From an uncultured Granulosicoccus sp. (GTDB lineage Bacteria; Pseudomonadota; Gammaproteobacteria; Granulosicoccales; Granulosicoccaceae): 64,000 nt of DNA. The first letter of the stretch is position 1. Each line of letters starts with the position of its first letter. This document shows, in pieces, positions 47,665 through 57,259 of this stretch. The translations under genes and the position numbers were made by a program. The stretch is taken from contig CALDSR010000045.1 of assembly GCA_937924505.1 (NCBI GenBank), positions 1 to 64,000 on the forward strand, in the 5' to 3' direction. Under the pieces are notes generated by a model. It saw only the letters and a program-made list of their open reading frames with translations. It ran no database searches and was not told where the DNA came from.

Positions 47665-47712
47665 AGCTATATCGCCATCTTCCTGACAGCTATGCATTTA
47701 CGACAATGGTTG

Positions 47713-48351
47713 TTAGCGAGTGCCGTAGATGACCATGGTCTTGCCGCGAGCATGTATCAGTCCGCGATCTTCCAGTTCTTTCAGAACGCGCCCAACCATT
47801 TCACGTGAACACCCAACGATACGGGCTATTTCCTGACGAGTGATGCGAATCTGCATTCCGTCGGGGTGTGTAATGGCATCCGGCATCTTGGCCAGGTCGA
47901 GTAGTGTGGAAGCCACTCTGCCTGTGACATCAAGGAAGGCAAGATCTCGCACCTTGATGCTGGTTTTTCGAAGGCGGTTTGCCATCTGTGTTGTCAGTGC
48001 ATACAGAAGCTCAGGTTGATCAGCTGAAAGTCTGCGGAACTGGTCATAGTTCATTTCGGCAAGCTCGCATTTTACGCGGGCTACGACCCATGCACTACGT
48101 TGTGATTCTTCATCGAACAGGCCCATCTCGCCGAAGAAGTCACCCGCGCTTAAATAAGCGAGGACGATTTCACGGCCGTCGTCATCTTCGATGACAACGC
48201 TGACAGAACCATCGACAATGTAATACAAAGTCTCGGGTACGTCACCGTGATGGATGATTGTAGTTTTGGCCGGGTATTGACGGCGGTGACTGCTTCTAAG
48301 AAACAGATCCAGCCATTCAACAGGCGGCGGTGCAATTCGTGGCGCCAGCAT
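47713..48351 (-). CDS. crp: cAMP receptor protein (Crp/Vfr)
   Basis: Global transcription regulator. The 212-residue protein has the cyclic-nucleotide domain with [28 protein letters not shown] and the cAMP-phosphate site QRSAWV (Arg, Ser kept); KTSIKV keeps the Thr-Ser pair that contacts adenine. The C-terminal helix-turn-helix [21 protein letters not shown] is nearly that of E. coli Crp, with RE kept for TGTGA-type sites. It is divergent from the OsmC-like gene, as crp and yhfA are neighbours in E. coli, and convergent with trpC. Confidence 0.95.
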   Translation of the reverse strand: MLAPRIAPPPVEWLDLFLRSSHRRQYPAKTTIIHHGDVPETLYYIVDGSVSVVIEDDDGREIVLAYLSAGDFFGEMGLFDEESQRSAWVVARVKCELAEMNYDQFRRLSADQPELLYALTTQMANRLRKTSIKVRDLAFLDVTGRVASTLLDLAKMPDAITHPDGMQIRITRQEIARIVGCSREMVGRVLKELEDRGLIHARGKTMVIYGTR

Positions 48352-48530
48352 TCTAATCTCTCTCCGTACTCAAAGTTTGCGCAAGAACGAGGGTTAACCA
48401 TTGCCTCGTAATCAGGCGATTTCCCAAGCTGTTTTGTCTAACGTCAAACATTGATCGGCTGTCTTTTTGAATTCTTCAGTGAAATCGGTACCATTTCAGC
48501 CCTATCTGACTCAAACAAGGCAAAAGTAAC

Positions 48531-48965
48531 GTGCAAGCACGTATCAAATGGCTCGATCACATGAGCTTTGTTGGCGAATCTGGCAGTGGTCACTCTATAG
48601 TCCTCGATGGGTCTCCGGAGCACGGAGGCCGTAATCTGGGTGTCCGCCCCATGGAAATGCTATTGATTGGCATGGGAGGGTGTACCGCATTCGATGTTGT
48701 ATTGATGTTGCAAAAGTCTCGCCAGAATGTGAAAGACCTCGAAGTCTCATTAAATGCGGAGCGACAAGAGGATATTCCGCAGGTCTTCACGAAAATTGAG
48801 GCTCACTTCAAGGTTTATGGGGTTGACCTGAATCCAAAGCATGTCGAACGAGCAGTAAATCTTTCTGCGGAAAAATATTGCTCCGCTAGCCGGATGCTGG
48901 AAAAGACCGCCGACATTACTTATACCTGGGAAATTGTTGAATCCGACAATAATTCGTCAGCATAG
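48531..48965 (+). CDS. OsmC family protein, YhfA-like
   Basis: Small redox protein of 144 residues. The two Cys expected for peroxidatic OsmC proteins are present in [10 protein letters not shown] and [10 protein letters not shown]. The short N-terminal sheet ([20 protein letters not shown]) and the crp neighbourhood point to the YhfA subgroup, whose substrate is not settled. Start is GTG 48531. About 180 bases separate it from the divergent crp. Confidence 0.88.
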   Translation: MQARIKWLDHMSFVGESGSGHSIVLDGSPEHGGRNLGVRPMEMLLIGMGGCTAFDVVLMLQKSRQNVKDLEVSLNAERQEDIPQVFTKIEAHFKVYGVDLNPKHVERAVNLSAEKYCSASRMLEKTADITYTWEIVESDNNSSA

Positions 48966-49094
48966 GCACCCTGGACTATCCAAATGTGTCGGAAGTGTGA
49001 AAAATGTTCCAGCCGCGAAAAGCTGGCCTGCTGATTGCAATATCTCTATCTGCGTAAGTAACGTTTTCTCCTCCATCATCCCTGGATGGTTTAC

Positions 49095-49126
49095 AGCGCG
49101 GCCCACGGGCCGCGCTGAATTTTTTC
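49095..49126 (+). terminator. Strong GC-rich hairpin followed by T run
   Basis: A perfect 10-base inverted repeat AGCGCGGCCC / GGGCCGCGCT (49095-49104 and 49107-49116) is followed by GAA and six T. It fits a Rho-independent terminator for the OsmC-like transcript, 130 bases after its stop and upstream of the rplM promoter. Confidence 0.75.
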
Positions 49127-49165
49127 CCTCGTGTCCTCCGACTGTCTTTTTTCGTCTCCCCGAGC

Positions 49166-49194
49166 TTGAGTCTCTGGAAAATAGCCTCTACAAT
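49166..49194 (+). promoter_or_regulatory. Promoter of rplM-rpsI
   Basis: TTGAGT (49166-49171) and TACAAT (49189-49194) are spaced by exactly 17 bases. The predicted transcript starts near 49201, about 33 bases before the rplM GTG. Confidence 0.65.
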
Positions 49195-49233
49195 GGCGGG
49201 CTACTTAACTTACCGCCATGCCGAGATTCTCCC

Positions 49234-49668
49234 GTGAATAACACTACCGTCAGCGCCAAACCTGCTGAGGTCAAGCGCGAATGGTTCGTCATTGATGCCG
49301 AAGGCAAGACCCTTGGCAACGTGGCCACCGAATGCGCCCGCCGATTGCGTGGCAAGCACAAGCCCATCTATACACCGCACGTCGATACGGGTGACTACAT
49401 CGTGGTTATCAATGCGGCCAAGGTGGTCGTCACGGGTAACAAGGCCAAGAACAAGCTGTATCGCCACCATACCGGCTACATTGGAAACCTGAAGACTGTC
49501 AGCTTCGAGAAGCTGCAGCAGACTCACCCCGAGCGCATCATTGAGCTTGCGGTGAAAGGCATGTTGCCTAAAAACCCGCTCGGTCGCGCCATGTATGGAA
49601 AGCTTCGTGTATTCGCCGATGCCAACCACACGCACGCCGCTCAGCAACCAAAAGCACTGGAGATCTGA
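49234..49668 (+). CDS. rplM: 50S ribosomal protein L13
   Basis: Early-assembly protein of the large ribosomal subunit. Of a longer open frame, only the part from GTG 49234 belongs to L13: 144 residues, with [20 protein letters not shown] at the start, then [34 protein letters not shown] and [11 protein letters not shown]. The family length (142) supports this start, and a GAGA lies about 8 bases upstream. Four bases after its stop comes rpsI. Confidence 0.95.
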   Translation: MNNTTVSAKPAEVKREWFVIDAEGKTLGNVATECARRLRGKHKPIYTPHVDTGDYIVVINAAKVVVTGNKAKNKLYRHHTGYIGNLKTVSFEKLQQTHPERIIELAVKGMLPKNPLGRAMYGKLRVFADANHTHAAQQPKALEI

Positions 49669-49672
49669 TTCG

Positions 49673-50065
49673 ATGGCAGCGCAACATTACTATGGAACCG
49701 GTCGCCGAAAATCTTCGACAGCTCGAGTATTCATGCAGAACGGCTCTGGCCAGATTATGGTCAACAACAAGCCGCTCGACGAGTATTTCGGCCGAAAAAC
49801 GGCACACATGATCGTCCGCCAGCCGCTTGAGCGTACTGAAACGCTGGCAAACTTCGATTTCAAGATTACCGTCAAAGGCGGTGGTGGCAGTGGTCAGGCG
49901 GGTGCCATTCGTCTGGGAATTTCACGCGCACTGCTTGCCTATGACGAGTCGCTGCGTCCATCACTGCGCGGTGCAGGCTTCCTGACGCGAGATGCGCGTG
50001 AAGTTGAAAGAAAGAAAGTTGGCTTGCGCAAAGCGCGTAAGGCTACGCAGTACTCCAAGCGATAA
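49673..50065 (+). CDS. rpsI: 30S ribosomal protein S9
   Basis: Small-subunit protein of 130 residues whose C-terminal tail reaches the P-site t[37 protein letters not shown] and the terminal RKATQYSKR are diagnostic. ATG 49673 matches the family start, with GGAG in the end of rplM. A strong terminator follows. Confidence 0.97.
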   Translation: MAAQHYYGTGRRKSSTARVFMQNGSGQIMVNNKPLDEYFGRKTAHMIVRQPLERTETLANFDFKITVKGGGGSGQAGAIRLGISRALLAYDESLRPSLRGAGFLTRDAREVERKKVGLRKARKATQYSKR

Positions 50066-50090
50066 GAACACACGCTGTTCGCCTGACACA

Positions 50091-50119
50091 AAAAGCCGCG
50101 ATGATCGCGGCTTTTTTTT
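50091..50119 (+). terminator. Rho-independent terminator of rplM-rpsI
   Basis: AAGCCGCG pairs with CGCGGCTT around a five-base loop, followed by eight T, 26 bases after the rpsI stop. An upstream run of A would let it work in both directions. Confidence 0.9.
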
Positions 50120-50250
50120 GACCTGGTATTTGACCTGCGTCATTACTGTGCGCCGACGCCGACAAGACCCAGCTGTCATGCCAGTTCGTACAAGACGATT
50201 TGCCCTCAGAGTCTTTATACTGCCAAGTCGGCTGATGAAAATCCACGGAC

Positions 50251-53200
50251 ATGACATCGCTTGATCCAGGGCCAGTAACGCTCCCCACCGGGGCGAAGCG
50301 GGAAATACCCTACAACTACACTTCATTTACCGATCCCGATATCGTCAGGCGTTATTTGGGCGAGGCGGGGTGGGAGCTGATTGAAGGGCTGCGCCATCAA
50401 CGGCGCACCGGCCAGTCTGCTCGCATGCTGTTTGAAGTGCTTGGCGACATGTGGGTTATCGACCGAAACCCTTTTATTCAAGAAGACCTCGTTGCCAACC
50501 CGAAACGCCGCAAGGCGCTGGTGGGTGCTCTGCATCATCGTGTTGCGCAGATTTCACAGCGTGCTGATGATTCCCGACAAGTCGCTGCGCTTATCTCGCT
50601 CGCCAACGATGCGGTTGTTGCCTTTGAGCGGGGTCTTGCCGAACTCAAACGTCAACAAAAGGCGATCAAGCAGGCTCTGTCCGGCATGACACATGCGGAC
50701 AATATTCGCTTTGATGGACTTTCACGTGTCTCGCATGTCACTGATGCAACCGACTGGCGCGTCGAGCTCCCGCTGCTTGTACTGACACCGGATTCCGAAT
50801 CGGAACTTCCGGCGTTGATCAAAGCCTGCATTGACCTCGGCCTGACCATCATTGCGCGTGGCGGCGGCACGGGTTATACCGGCGGCGCCATCCCACTTGA
50901 TCGACAGAGCGCCGTCATCAACCTTGAAAAACTCGACAAACTGGAGCCGGTAAGCCTCCAGCGATTGCCTGTCAGCGACGAACCTGCTGCAGCGCCGGCA
51001 ATCATCGAGGCGCAAACGATAAGAGTCGGTGCCGGTGTGGTGACCAAGCGTGTCGCTGAGGCCGCCGAGCGGCTTGGCCTCGCATTCGCTGTTGATCCGA
51101 CGTCGCAGGATGCGTCGACCATCGGTGGCAACATTGCGATGAATGCCGGTGGCAAGAAGGCGGTGTTGTGGGGTACAACGCTCGACAATCTCGTCTCCTG
51201 GCGAATGGTTGATGCGCAGGGTGACTGGCTGGATATCGAACGTCTTGACCACAATCTTGGCAAGATTCATTTGCAAGAGCGAGTTCGATTCCGGGTCAGT
51301 CGGACTGATCCGATCAGTGGCAAGTTAAAAGGCGAACCCGCTATCGTCGAAGCGCCGGGTGCATCCTTACGTCTGCAAGGACTCGGCAAGGATGTAACCG
51401 ACAAATTTCTAGGTGGCCTGCCGGGCGCGCAAAAAGAAGGCTGTGATGGGCTTATTACGTCAGCGGTCTTTGTGTTGCATCGTATGCCACCAGCCATTCG
51501 AACGGTGTGCATGGAATTTTATGGCAAGGATTTACGCGATGCGGTTCTCGCCATTACCGACGTCAAAGACGCTATAGACGCCAATAAAGATATTCAGCTT
51601 GCCGGTCTTGAACACCTCGATGATCGGTATATCAAGGCCGTCAGCTATAGCGCCAAAGCGGCCCGGGGCGAACTACCGAAAATGCTTCTGCTTGCCGATA
51701 TCGTCGGCGAAGATGACAAGGCTGTGGCCAGTGCCGCTTCAGTGGTCGTCCAGACCGTAAACGCGCGTGGCGCTGAAGGCTTTATTGCCGTCAGTGCCGA
51801 GGCTCGTCAACAATTCTGGGCAGCTCGATCACGTACCGCCGCCATTGCCGCACACACGAACGCGTTCAAGATCAACGAAGATGTGGTCATTCCTCTGGAT
51901 CGCCTGGCGGACTACAGCGAGGGTATCGAGCGCATCAATATCGAGCATTCATTGTCCAACAAGTTGATGATGCTTGATGGCGTACGACAGCTGTTGGGAA
52001 GCAGTGAAGCCTTACGACTGATCGGTGCCGGCAGATCCAGTGACGAGGAAACAATGGCACTCGCCGATGCCAGTCTTAAAGCGGCACTTGAACAACTCAA
52101 CGCGTTACGGTCTGAGTGGCTTGATTTGCTGGAACGGGTGCAGCGCGCGGACAAGCGTTTCCTTGCTGTGGTAGAAAAAAGTGGCAATAGCGATCCTTTT
52201 ACCGAAGAGGACGAATGCGTGCAGGCTTTGTTGCGTCGTGACAAGCGTATTTCTTATCGACAATCAGTTGAGCAGGCCCTGAAGGAACGCTTCTCCGGCA
52301 AGCGTTTTGAAAAACTGCGTAGTCGTCTTGACGATATACACGGTGAGTGTCGGCCCAAGCGTTTGTTTGCCGCGTTGCATATGCATGCTGGCGACGGCAA
52401 TATACACACGAATATTCCGGTCAATTCCAATGATTCGGTGATGATGCACCAGGCTGAAGCGATTGTTGATCGAGTCATGCATTTAGCCCGCTCACTAAAT
52501 GGTGTTATCTCAGGTGAGCATGGAATAGGGCTGACCAAGATGCAGTACATGGACGAAGATACCGTCAGTGCATTCGCTGATTACAAAAACCAGGTTGATC
52601 CTGATGGTCATTTCAATCGTGGTAAGTTGATGCCTGGCTCGGGCCTTCACAACGCTTACACACCGTCGCTGCGCCTCATACAGCAAGAAGCCTTGATTCT
52701 CGAGCAAAGCGAACTTGGTGCGCTGAACGACAGCATCAAGGACTGCTTGCGTTGCGGGAAATGCAAGCCGGTCTGCGCAACACATGATCCCGGTGCCAAT
52801 CTTTTGTATTCGCCGCGCAACAAGGTGCTGGGCACCGGTCTGATTATTGAAGCCTTTTTGTATGAAGAGCAAACTCGACGTGGCATTTCCATTCGCCACT
52901 TCGATGAAATGAATGACATTGCTGACCACTGTACGGTTTGCCACAAGTGTCTGGCACCATGTCCTGTGGATATCGACTTTGGCGAAGTGTCCATCAATAT
53001 GCGCAAAGTGCTGAAAGACCGTGGACAACGACGTCGAAGTCTTGGAACGACTGCATCCATGGCATTTCTTAATGCCAAGGATCCGACCACCATCAAGTTC
53101 ATGCGAAAAGGGATGGTCGATTTTGGCTTCAAGGCGCAACGGACTGCGACCGACATCGTCAAGCGTTTACCAGGTGTTGCCAAAGCCCGGGAACTTCCGC

Positions 53201-54162
53201 CGAACACGACCGGCAAGGTACAAGTTGTTGAGCAGGTCGTCCACTTCGTGAACCGTAAATTACCCGGCAAGGAACTCCTGCCAGCCAAGACGACTCGTGC
53301 CTTGCTCGGCATAGAGAATCGCGAGTATGTACCGATTATCCGTGATCCTGAAAAAACCGACGAGAACAGTGAAGCGGTGTTCTACTTCCCGGGTTGTGGA
53401 TCGGAACGACTGTTCAGTCAAGTGGGGCTGGCAACCCTTGCCATGCTTTACGATGCGGGCAGTAAGACGGTGATGCCACCGGGCTATCTATGCTGCGGTT
53501 ACCCACAAACATCCACCGGTGATGTCGACAAGGGCAAACAGATAACCACGGAAAACCGGGTCCTGTTCCATCGCGTGGCCAACACGCTGAACTATCTTGA
53601 TATCAAAACCGTTGTTGTCTCATGCGGCACCTGCATGGACCAACTCTTGAAGTACGAATTTGAACAGATTTTCCCAGGCTGTCGTTTACTGGACATCCAT
53701 GAGTATCTGATGGAGAAAAAATACTCTCTTGATGGTGTCGAGGGGGTCAAGTATGTCTACCACGACCCTTGTCACAGTCCGATGAAGACCTATCAACCGT
53801 TGAAGGTGACAGAATCCCTTGTTGGCAAGGATGTCACTCTGTCAGATCGTTGTTGCGGAGAAGCCGGCACCTTTGCAGTTGCAAGACCGGATATCGCGAC
53901 GCAAGTACGCGCGCGAAAAGCCAGGGAATTAAAAGCCAATCTCGCCGCCAATGAGGTGCAGAAGAACGATAAAAACCACGATGTGCGTATGCTGACATCA
54001 TGCCCCGCCTGTGTGCAGGGTTTAAGTCGCTATAAAGATGAAACCGGGATTGATACCGACTATATCGTTGTGGAGCTGGCTAAAGGTCTCTTTGGCGAGA
54101 GCTGGCACAAGGATTTTGTGGAAAGGGTCAACAAGGGTGGTGTAGAGCAGGTTTTGTTGTAG
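50251..54162 (+). CDS. Giant FAD-linked, Fe-S oxidoreductase (DUF3683 / D-lactate dehydrogenase-like)
   Basis: Single-chain oxidoreductase of 1303 residues. An N-terminal DUF3683-type region (PYNYTSFTDPDIVRRYLG) precedes an FAD_binding_4 domain (IARGGGTGYTGGAIPL and AVDPTSQDASTIGGNIAMNAGG), an FAD-oxidase C-terminal domain with MHAGDGNIHTNIPV and GEHGIGLTK, two ferredoxin-type clusters (CLRCGKCKPVC; CTVCHKCLAPCPVD) and CCG domains (FPGCGSERLF, YLCCGYP, SCGTCMDQ, DPCHSP, CCGEAGTF). This fuses a GlcD/Dld-like dehydrogenase and a GlcF-like subunit. The substrate is probably a 2-hydroxy acid; which one cannot be told. It stands alone after the rpsI terminator. Confidence 0.9.
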   Translation: MTSLDPGPVTLPTGAKREIPYNYTSFTDPDIVRRYLGEAGWELIEGLRHQRRTGQSARMLFEVLGDMWVIDRNPFIQEDLVANPKRRKALVGALHHRVAQISQRADDSRQVAALISLANDAVVAFERGLAELKRQQKAIKQALSGMTHADNIRFDGLSRVSHVTDATDWRVELPLLVLTPDSESELPALIKACIDLGLTIIARGGGTGYTGGAIPLDRQSAVINLEKLDKLEPVSLQRLPVSDEPAAAPAIIEAQTIRVGAGVVTKRVAEAAERLGLAFAVDPTSQDASTIGGNIAMNAGGKKAVLWGTTLDNLVSWRMVDAQGDWLDIERLDHNLGKIHLQERVRFRVSRTDPISGKLKGEPAIVEAPGASLRLQGLGKDVTDKFLGGLPGAQKEGCDGLITSAVFVLHRMPPAIRTVCMEFYGKDLRDAVLAITDVKDAIDANKDIQLAGLEHLDDRYIKAVSYSAKAARGELPKMLLLADIVGEDDKAVASAASVVVQTVNARGAEGFIAVSAEARQQFWAARSRTAAIAAHTNAFKINEDVVIPLDRLADYSEGIERINIEHSLSNKLMMLDGVRQLLGSSEALRLIGAGRSSDEETMALADASLKAALEQLNALRSEWLDLLERVQRADKRFLAVVEKSGNSDPFTEEDECVQALLRRDKRISYRQSVEQALKERFSGKRFEKLRSRLDDIHGECRPKRLFAALHMHAGDGNIHTNIPVNSNDSVMMHQAEAIVDRVMHLARSLNGVISGEHGIGLTKMQYMDEDTVSAFADYKNQVDPDGHFNRGKLMPGSGLHNAYTPSLRLIQQEALILEQSELGALNDSIKDCLRCGKCKPVCATHDPGANLLYSPRNKVLGTGLIIEAFLYEEQTRRGISIRHFDEMNDIADHCTVCHKCLAPCPVDIDFGEVSINMRKVLKDRGQRRRSLGTTASMAFLNAKDPTTIKFMRKGMVDFGFKAQRTATDIVKRLPGVAKARELPPNTTGKVQVVEQVVHFVNRKLPGKELLPAKTTRALLGIENREYVPIIRDPEKTDENSEAVFYFPGCGSERLFSQVGLATLAMLYDAGSKTVMPPGYLCCGYPQTSTGDVDKGKQITTENRVLFHRVANTLNYLDIKTVVVSCGTCMDQLLKYEFEQIFPGCRLLDIHEYLMEKKYSLDGVEGVKYVYHDPCHSPMKTYQPLKVTESLVGKDVTLSDRCCGEAGTFAVARPDIATQVRARKARELKANLAANEVQKNDKNHDVRMLTSCPACVQGLSRYKDETGIDTDYIVVELAKGLFGESWHKDFVERVNKGGVEQVLL

Positions 54163-54228
54163 CAATACTTTTTTGCTTGATAAATATGACCTCGGCCTGT
54201 CGGTCGGGACGATATTGGTTTTAATCCT

Positions 54229-54326
54229 GGTTCGCAGAGTCGCTACGTAGAGTGAGTGTGAACCAGTTAGCGGAGTCGCTACGTAGAGTAAGTGTGAACC
54301 AGTTCGCGGAGTCGCTACGTAGAGTG
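54229..54326. repeat. 36-bp direct repeat, about 2.7 copies
   Basis: Units at 54229-54264 and 54265-54300 and a partial third from 54301 follow directly on each other with few differences; each has the core GAGTCGCTACGTAGAG with the palindrome CTACGTAG. There are no spacers. It lies between convergent genes. Reading it in reverse gives a 12-residue repeat (LYVATP...), but that frame lacks any sign of a gene. Confidence 0.85.
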
Positions 54327-54364
54327 TATATACCTGAGTGAAAGGGACAATGTTCCCCGCTCGA

Positions 54365-55681
54365 TCAAGCTCGATCAAATATCGACCCGGAAGTCGGGCT
54401 CAACAGCTTGTGGTAAAGCTTCCCGGCGGACACATCCGTCATATTGGCAAGGTAGTCGGCAATGGCTCGCAAGCCAATTTCCTGATAGTTCGCATAAACC
54501 TCATGGGGTAACAGGCGCTTCGGATTGGCGGCGAATATTTCAAACAGCCGAACAATGACACGCTGCCCCTTGTACTGCAGCATTTGCAGTTCCGGACGCA
54601 AGATCACATGTTGCATGACAAAATCCTTGATCAGCAACAGTATTTTGTATGCCAGAGGCTCCATGGTCGCTTGTAAACGCAGCAAGGGGTCAGTAAACCC
54701 ATCGTCTTCGCGTAGGGAAATGCTTCGAATCAGATAACCCACCAGGCGACTGATGGCGTGCTTGCGATCTTTTGATGATCCGCTGAACAGATCCTTGTTG
54801 AATGTATCCAGCTTGTCGCTAACGGGGTTTGAGCACAGTGAGGCGAGCACGTCAGAGACGTCGGAATCCCAGGCAGTGCGCTCAACGAGACCCAGGGCCA
54901 GAGCATCCTCAAGATCATGAATGCCATAGGCGATATCATCGGCCAGCTCCATGATGCTGGTATCAAAAGGCTTGAAATGCGCCTTCAAATGCCCTTTTCC
55001 CTTATCTCTGGTGCTGCGAAACCGTTTTTTGTCCGAATCGGAAAACGGCTCCAACATCCAGTCAAGTACATCGCTCTCCTGATCATAGAGACACTTGGGA
55101 GGTGACCAGTGATCGATATTCAGTGGCGTTGTCGTCTCCTCCGGCGTCTGCGGATAGCGTACGACTTCGGAATACAGAACCGGATATTTGATCGTGCCGA
55201 GCATCGTGCGACGCGTCAGATCGAGACCGCAATTCGGTGAATATTCGCCTAGCCTTGCCAGGATCCGCAAGGTTTGACCATTGGCCTCGAAGCCACCTTC
55301 GTCGCGCATCATGGCGTTCATCGCAACCTCGCCACCATGGCCAAAGGGTGAATGCCCGATGTCATGGGCGAGGCAGATAGCTTCTATAAGGCTGAAAGAA
55401 GGAATTAGCGAGGCATATTCTGCATTGGCGCTTTGATCACGCAACCACTCGCAGATTCCCGAGCCGACTTGCGCCACTTCCAGTGAATGGGTCAGACGGG
55501 TGCGGTAAAAGTCACTTTCCCCCAGACCGAGTACCTGGGTCTTTGACTGCAGGCTGCGAAACGAGGCACTGTGAATGATGCGCGCGCGATCGCGCTGATA
55601 TTGGCTATCGTCTCGGGTACTGTTGAACCCGCGGTCCTGCTCATCGGTCCGATCCGAACGGCGTTCCAACCAGACACTCAA
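54365..55681 (-). CDS. dgt: Deoxyguanosinetriphosphate triphosphohydrolase-like HD protein
   Basis: HD-domain dNTP triphosphohydrolase of 438 residues. Metal ligands are visible in RLTHSLEVA (His65), CLAHDIGHSPFGHGGE (His106, Asp107) and ELADDIAYGIHDLED. The N-terminal RARIIHSASFRSLQSKTQVL is typical of the family. It begins with TTG 55681, supported by AAGGAG six bases upstream. Substrate range within the family varies, so dGTP specificity is not certain. Confidence 0.9.
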   Translation of the reverse strand: MSVWLERRSDRTDEQDRGFNSTRDDSQYQRDRARIIHSASFRSLQSKTQVLGLGESDFYRTRLTHSLEVAQVGSGICEWLRDQSANAEYASLIPSFSLIEAICLAHDIGHSPFGHGGEVAMNAMMRDEGGFEANGQTLRILARLGEYSPNCGLDLTRRTMLGTIKYPVLYSEVVRYPQTPEETTTPLNIDHWSPPKCLYDQESDVLDWMLEPFSDSDKKRFRSTRDKGKGHLKAHFKPFDTSIMELADDIAYGIHDLEDALALGLVERTAWDSDVSDVLASLCSNPVSDKLDTFNKDLFSGSSKDRKHAISRLVGYLIRSISLREDDGFTDPLLRLQATMEPLAYKILLLIKDFVMQHVILRPELQMLQYKGQRVIVRLFEIFAANPKRLLPHEVYANYQEIGLRAIADYLANMTDVSAGKLYHKLLSPTSGSIFDRA

Positions 55682-55765
55682 ATGTAGCTCCTTGGCCAGG
55701 GCAATAAAGACAGGGGAGAGTTTATCAGCTCGCTTGACCTAAAATGAGTCTATGAGCGAGACAAC

Positions 55766-56317
55766 ATGACTACCACCAGCAAATCCTCACCAACCGAATG
55801 GCTGGATATCGTCGATCGTGACGATCGAATCATTGGCGCAGCACCACGAGGCATCGTGCATGGAAAAGCCTATATGCACCGCGCCGTGCATATCATGCTG
55901 TCCAATTCTGCCGGGGAGGTATTTCTGCAGCAACGCAGTCATGGCAAGGATACGAATCCGGGGCTGTGGGACACAAGCTGTGCAGGCCATATCGACAGTG
56001 GTGAATCGGTCGCTGTCGCGGCGGTACGCGAACTGGAAGAAGAGCTCGGTATCAGGCTCTCAACGGATGCCTTGATTGAGCGAAGTCGTCTCCCACCGAG
56101 TGACGAAAACGGCTTCGAGCACGTTACTCTTTATACCGCCGTATCAGATGAGTCCTTGACCCTTTGTCCTGCTGAGATTATCGATGGGCAATGGTTAAGT
56201 CCTGCCGCACTTGATGTGCTGTTGGAAGCAGATCCTCAGCGTTTCACCACGACATTCCAGCTTATATGGCACTCCATTCGTCACTACTTTCGAGAAGGTA
56301 CTCGTGATAGCAACTGA
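55766..56317 (+). CDS. Nudix hydrolase (YfcD/Idi-like)
   Basis: A 183-residue Nudix protein. The Nudix box is complete: GHIDSGES to VRELEEELGI, about residues 71-93. Upstream are EWLDIVDRDDRIIGAAPR and FLQQRSHGKDTNPGLWDTSCA, as in YfcD and isopentenyl-diphosphate isomerase-related proteins. The substrate is unknown. Its last 14 bases overlap the next gene. Confidence 0.88.
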   Translation: MTTTSKSSPTEWLDIVDRDDRIIGAAPRGIVHGKAYMHRAVHIMLSNSAGEVFLQQRSHGKDTNPGLWDTSCAGHIDSGESVAVAAVRELEEELGIRLSTDALIERSRLPPSDENGFEHVTLYTAVSDESLTLCPAEIIDGQWLSPAALDVLLEADPQRFTTTFQLIWHSIRHYFREGTRDSN

Positions 56318-57239
56318 ACAACTCAAACTTCCGCTGATCGCGGCCCCCATGTTTCTTGTTTCCGGGCCGGAGATCGTAACAGCCTGTTGCAAGGCAGGAA
56401 TAATCGGCAGCTTCCCGGCACTCAATCAGCGTACGGCCGAAGGGTTTGACGAATGGCTGAGCCTCATCGAAAACGAATTAAACGGTATCCCCACCCCGGG
56501 CTTTGGCGTCAACCTGATTGTGCACAAGACCAATCCACGCCTGCAAGAGGATCTCGAAACCTGCATCAAGCACAAGGTGCCCTTGATCATTACCTCACTC
56601 GGTGCTGTGCCCGAAATTGTTGATGCCGTGCATGCCTACGGTGGTCTGGTTTATCACGATGTCATCAATCTCCGACACGCGAACAAAGCGGCAGAAGCAG
56701 GCGTTGATGGTCTGATTGCGGTCAGCGCGGGTGCAGGTGGACATGCCGGTTTGCTGAGTCCGTTTGCGCTGATCAGTGAGATCAGAAAGTTCTTCGACAA
56801 GACGATCATCCTGTCTGGTGCCTTGAGCACGGGACGTGATATTGCTGCCGCGCAAGCGGCCGGTGCCGATTACGCCTACATGGGCACCCGCTTCATCAAC
56901 ACAAAAGAAAGTCGTGCCATCGACGATTACAAAAACATGATTATCGACGCGGCTGCTGCCGACATTGTTTACACCGACAAGGTCTCTGGCGTGAATGCCA
57001 ATTTTCTCGGTCCGAGCATTGCGGCTGCTGGTGGTAACAACGAATCTCATGCTGGCATGGAGGTCGATTTTGGCAAGGAGCTTCTGGCCGACGAGGCCAA
57101 GGCCTGGAAGGACGTCTGGTCGGCAGGTCATGGCGTGGGCGGAATCGACGATATTCCGAACGTGAGCGACCTTGTGAGTCGTCTGCACGCCGAATACACA
57201 GCGGCGATTGATATTCTTGCCAAAAGCCCGTATCGCTAG
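56304..57239 (+). CDS. Nitronate monooxygenase family flavoprotein, copy 1
   Basis: FMN-binding TIM-barrel protein of 311 residues related to nitronate monooxygenase. It starts LPLIAAPMFLVSGPEIV and has TSLGAVPEIV, YHDVINLRHANKAAEAGVDG, SAGAGGHAGLLS and AGADYAYMGTRFINT. GTG 56304 has AAGG five bases upstream; the longer frame would run into the Nudix gene. It precedes a DAO/GcvT oxidoreductase by 20 bases. Whether the substrate is a nitronate is not known. Confidence 0.85.
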   Translation: MIATEQLKLPLIAAPMFLVSGPEIVTACCKAGIIGSFPALNQRTAEGFDEWLSLIENELNGIPTPGFGVNLIVHKTNPRLQEDLETCIKHKVPLIITSLGAVPEIVDAVHAYGGLVYHDVINLRHANKAAEAGVDGLIAVSAGAGGHAGLLSPFALISEIRKFFDKTIILSGALSTGRDIAAAQAAGADYAYMGTRFINTKESRAIDDYKNMIIDAAAADIVYTDKVSGVNANFLGPSIAAAGGNNESHAGMEVDFGKELLADEAKAWKDVWSAGHGVGGIDDIPNVSDLVSRLHAEYTAAIDILAKSPYR

Positions 57240-57259
57240 CTTTAGCCGAGACTGTCGTC

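Noticed and set aside
48934..49233. N-terminal extension of L13 in the same open frame
   Set aside because: The extension contains the terminator and promoter, and family length fits the GTG at 49234.
54229..54326. Possible CRISPR array (36-bp repeats)
   Set aside because: The units touch each other without spacers, there are fewer than three full copies, and no cas genes are near.
54022..54378. 118-codon reverse frame with a 12-residue repeat
   Set aside because: It only reflects the 36-bp repeat, overlaps the end of the large oxidoreductase gene and has no ribosome-binding site or family resemblance.
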